From: Caulobacterales bacterium
Lineage (GTDB): Bacteria; Pseudomonadota; Alphaproteobacteria; Caulobacterales; Parvularculaceae
DNA: 64,000 nucleotides
NCBI GenBank assembly: GCA_020638525.1
Contig: JACKIL010000002.1
Location: 186,001 to 250,000 of the forward strand
Reading direction: 5' to 3'
The notes beneath the pieces are model-generated. The model saw only the letters and a program-made list of their open reading frames with translations, was not told the DNA's origin and searched no databases. The translations under genes and the position numbers were made by a program. The first letter of the stretch is position 1; every line of letters starts with the position of its first letter. Below, piece after piece: positions 62,462-64,000 of the stretch.

Positions 62462-62835
62462 TGGGCGCGAGTTGAAGCCCTAGCCGAGCGGTTGTTTACC
62501 AGGTCTGGCAGCCGCTTTCGCCTCCGCCGCATGACAGCATAATGGCTTTCGCCGACGGGCGCATCGATTCGGCTTCCGACATCGTACTAATGGCCGTGAA
62601 ATTCGGCGCTGGCGACTCCCCAGCGGACAAATTCGTCGCGCGCGGGGTCTATTTCAACCCCAATCACAAATAGTACTATTTTCCGGATCTGCAGGAGGAT
62701 GAGGTGATCGTCTTCAAAGGATTCGATACGGCGTTGGATGATGACTTCAACCCGGGGCATTGCGTATTCGCCAATCCCGCTGGAGGGATTCCTCGCAACA
62801 GTGTCGAATGCAGGTTCGTCGCTCTCTACGATTAA
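62462..62835 (+). pseudogene. CmcJ/NvfI-family oxidoreductase, truncated and with a nonsense codon
   Basis: The plus strand reads AVVYQVWQPLSPPP, then SIMAFADGRIDSASDIV and GVYFNPNHK-stop-YYFPDLQ, EDEVIVFKGFDTALDD and NSVECRFVALYD, ending with TAA at 62835. This follows the C-terminal half of CmcJ/NvfI-type hydroxylases, where the usual motif has NPxHRWYYFPDM; here the Trp codon is TAG (62671-62673). A further in-frame TGA lies at 62473-62475 near the IS junction, and the N-terminal half is missing. Plainly non-functional. Confidence 0.72.
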
Positions 62836-62970
62836 GAACCTCATTCGACCTATTGTGACTGCCTAGACACGTCGCGCCGCCTAATTCATGTCACAAACGT
62901 TTCGCAGCGCGACGCTGCCCGCTTCTGACGACGAGATCATGGCAATGTGTCGCGCCAAAATTTCCTTGGC

Positions 62971-62996
62971 TCAATGAGACCGCTTGGTCTCATTGA
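62971..62996. promoter_or_regulatory. Perfect 11-bp palindrome downstream of the FAD monooxygenase
   Basis: TCAATGAGACC (62971-62981) and GGTCTCATTGA (62986-62996) with a 4-base loop. It lies 56 bases past the monooxygenase stop on the minus strand. There is no immediate T run, so it may be a Rho-assisted terminator, an operator or an old transposon end. Confidence 0.5.
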
Positions 62997-63051
62997 TACC
63001 ACATCAGTTATCTTTCGAAGCAGGTTCAAGCACTGGCGATTGAAAAAGCCG

Positions 63052-64000
63052 TCAGATCGGCTCGCCGATGAAAACTCGAACTCGCTCATAAAGCCCCATA
63101 GGGTCGGCATCTGGGGTTGGGTTCATCTGCCATTCGCCGAGCAAAGCTGAACTGTCGGCGATGAATTTGGCGCGATCAAATCGACGCGTGACAAATGCAT
63201 TAAGCCTGTCGTCCATTGGCGCATCCTTGTCGAGCTCCTCCGCCAAGACTACGGCGTCTTCAACCGCCATTGCAGCACCTTGTCCCAAGTGAGGAGTCGA
63301 CGAGTGCGCCGCGTCGCCGATCAGCACAATCCGCCCCTTATGCCATGGGGCGGGAATGACACACGTCTCCAATGGGCGATAAACGACCAAACTTGGATCA
63401 GTGATTTGCTCCATGAATTCTTCAACCTTAGCCCCCCTTCCCCGAATTCTGTCGCGCATCTCGTCAGCCAATGTGGAAGGTTCAAAAAATGGATTACCCG
63501 GCTCAGGCGACGTAACAAAAATATACATCGTCTCATTTGTCAGCGGGACGGTGCCGATCGACCGGCTGCGGTCTGTAATATATGCTTCCGCCCATTCAAG
63601 GTCTTTCGGACGCGGAAGATTGTATCGCCAAACGCCCTGCCCGGTGAATTGGGGCCGCCATTGGCTGCCAAAAAGCAATTCGCGGACCTTTGAATATGCG
63701 CCGTCGGCGCCGATGACGAGATCATAGGCGCCGCTTGTCCCGTCGGTAAAGTCGACATGGACCTTGTCGCCGTCGTCAGTGATGGTCTTGAAGGTCACGC
63801 CTTGGCGCAGCGGAATCTGCAGGTCGGTTACACGCTTGTACAGCACTCTATGTAAGGCCGGTCGCGCAAGGCCAAGATCGGCTGGATACTCCGGACCAGC
63901 CGAGGAAACGCCCTCGCTTCGGCCGAGCTCGCTGCCATCATCATTATTCCGCCAGCGCCATCCGCGATACGCAAATCCTGCTTCGACCGCTTCCTTGCCG
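63052..64000 (-). CDS. Class A FAD-dependent aromatic monooxygenase, C-terminal part (runs off right edge)
   Basis: The reverse strand is open from 64000 to the stop at 63052 (316 residues). YDLVIGADGAYSKVRELLFG, then IVLIGDAAHSSTPHLGQGAA and AVEDAVVLAEELD, are the DG and GD motifs of class A flavoprotein hydroxylases. The region before the in-frame GTG at 63846 is also coding (ADLGLARPALHRVLYKRVTD), so the true start is outside the window. It would hydroxylate a phenolic ring using NAD(P)H and oxygen. It may prepare a catechol for the ring-cleavage enzymes. Confidence 0.88.
   Translation of the reverse strand, partial: GKEAVEAGFAYRGWRWRNNDDGSELGRSEGVSSAGPEYPADLGLARPALHRVLYKRVTDLQIPLRQGVTFKTITDDGDKVHVDFTDGTSGAYDLVIGADGAYSKVRELLFGSQWRPQFTGQGVWRYNLPRPKDLEWAEAYITDRSRSIGTVPLTNETMYIFVTSPEPGNPFFEPSTLADEMRDRIRGRGAKVEEFMEQITDPSLVVYRPLETCVIPAPWHKGRIVLIGDAAHSSTPHLGQGAAMAVEDAVVLAEELDKDAPMDDRLNAFVTRRFDRAKFIADSSALLGEWQMNPTPDADPMGLYERVRVFIGEPI

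Larger units (their letters stand above)
29803..64000. mobile_element. Genomic island with left boundary at tRNA-Cys (right end beyond window)
   Basis: Everything after tRNA-Cys looks acquired: integrase, Xis-like gene, remnants of a trb conjugation operon, two identical IS3-family elements and a dense catabolic gene set with visibly lower GC in parts (for example the sulfatase, TetR and MFS genes at 35.7-39.5 kb). No second copy of the tRNA 3' end was noticed within the window, so the right boundary is presumably further on. Integration into a tRNA 3' end is standard for such integrases. Confidence 0.75.

Noticed and set aside
62587..62844. An 85-codon minus-strand frame over the CmcJ-type remnant
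   Set aside because: The plus strand carries the recognisable remnant; the minus frame has no similarity.

Overview
The window is a GC-rich alphaproteobacterial chromosome segment. The evidence is the gene set: an HdaA-type DnaA regulator with a clamp-binding motif beside ppk, purM-purN, a PopZ-type DUF2497 protein, a DUF2066 protein and a perfect parS site. Family-level placement is not possible from this alone.

Bases 1-29,800 are core genome. In order: ppk (N-terminal part, runs off the left edge), hdaA, a DUF2066 protein, a small membrane protein, purM-purN, DUF1499, a PHA-system protein, a lipoprotein, an exported M20 peptidase and amidohydrolase pair, a VIT1/CCC1 transporter, an SDR, a CPBP protease, metG, parS, a TauD-type dioxygenase, a MATE pump, a Tat-exported SDR, a lipoprotein/MFS/DUF1801 operon, a quinone oxidoreductase, a thioredoxin-reductase-like ferredoxin-NADP reductase, a tiny Cys/His protein, valS, popZ, a TolC-type channel, an L-isoaspartate methyltransferase and tRNA-Cys.

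A genomic island starts immediately after tRNA-Cys. It opens with a tyrosine integrase, an AlpA/Xis-like protein and a decayed conjugation module (DUF736, DUF2274, trbI, trbG and a 3' stump of trbF), all on the minus strand. The trbF stump is cut by an IS3-family element (34,388-35,654). A second copy with identical predicted products lies inverted at 61,195-62,461. Between the copies is about 25.5 kb of catabolic cargo; beyond the second copy are a broken CmcJ/NvfI-type oxidoreductase gene and an FAD monooxygenase that runs off the right edge.

The cargo reads as a pathway for a substituted aromatic acid. It has a sulfatase (and a second, truncated one), four mononuclear Rieske oxygenases of the vanillate O-demethylase type, a P450 and a MetE-like zinc protein as candidate peripheral enzymes that uncover hydroxyl groups. 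Ring cleavage is offered by a LigA/LigB-type extradiol pair and possibly a VOC-fold protein. An HpaE/F/G1/G2/H/I-like set then matches the homoprotocatechuate meta-cleavage route to small central metabolites. Two MFS transporters, an FMN reductase, an AhpD-like protein, a cupin, a third FAH-family hydrolase and a leaderless binding-protein-fold protein complete it. A TetR protein is the only regulator seen.

The most interesting signal is a shared palindrome (half-site about GTATnGTAAT, arms 5 bases apart) at the promoters of several cargo operons. It is most striking between the divergent LigA and MetE-like genes, where it fills both overlapping promoters. This suggests that one regulator controls the whole pathway.
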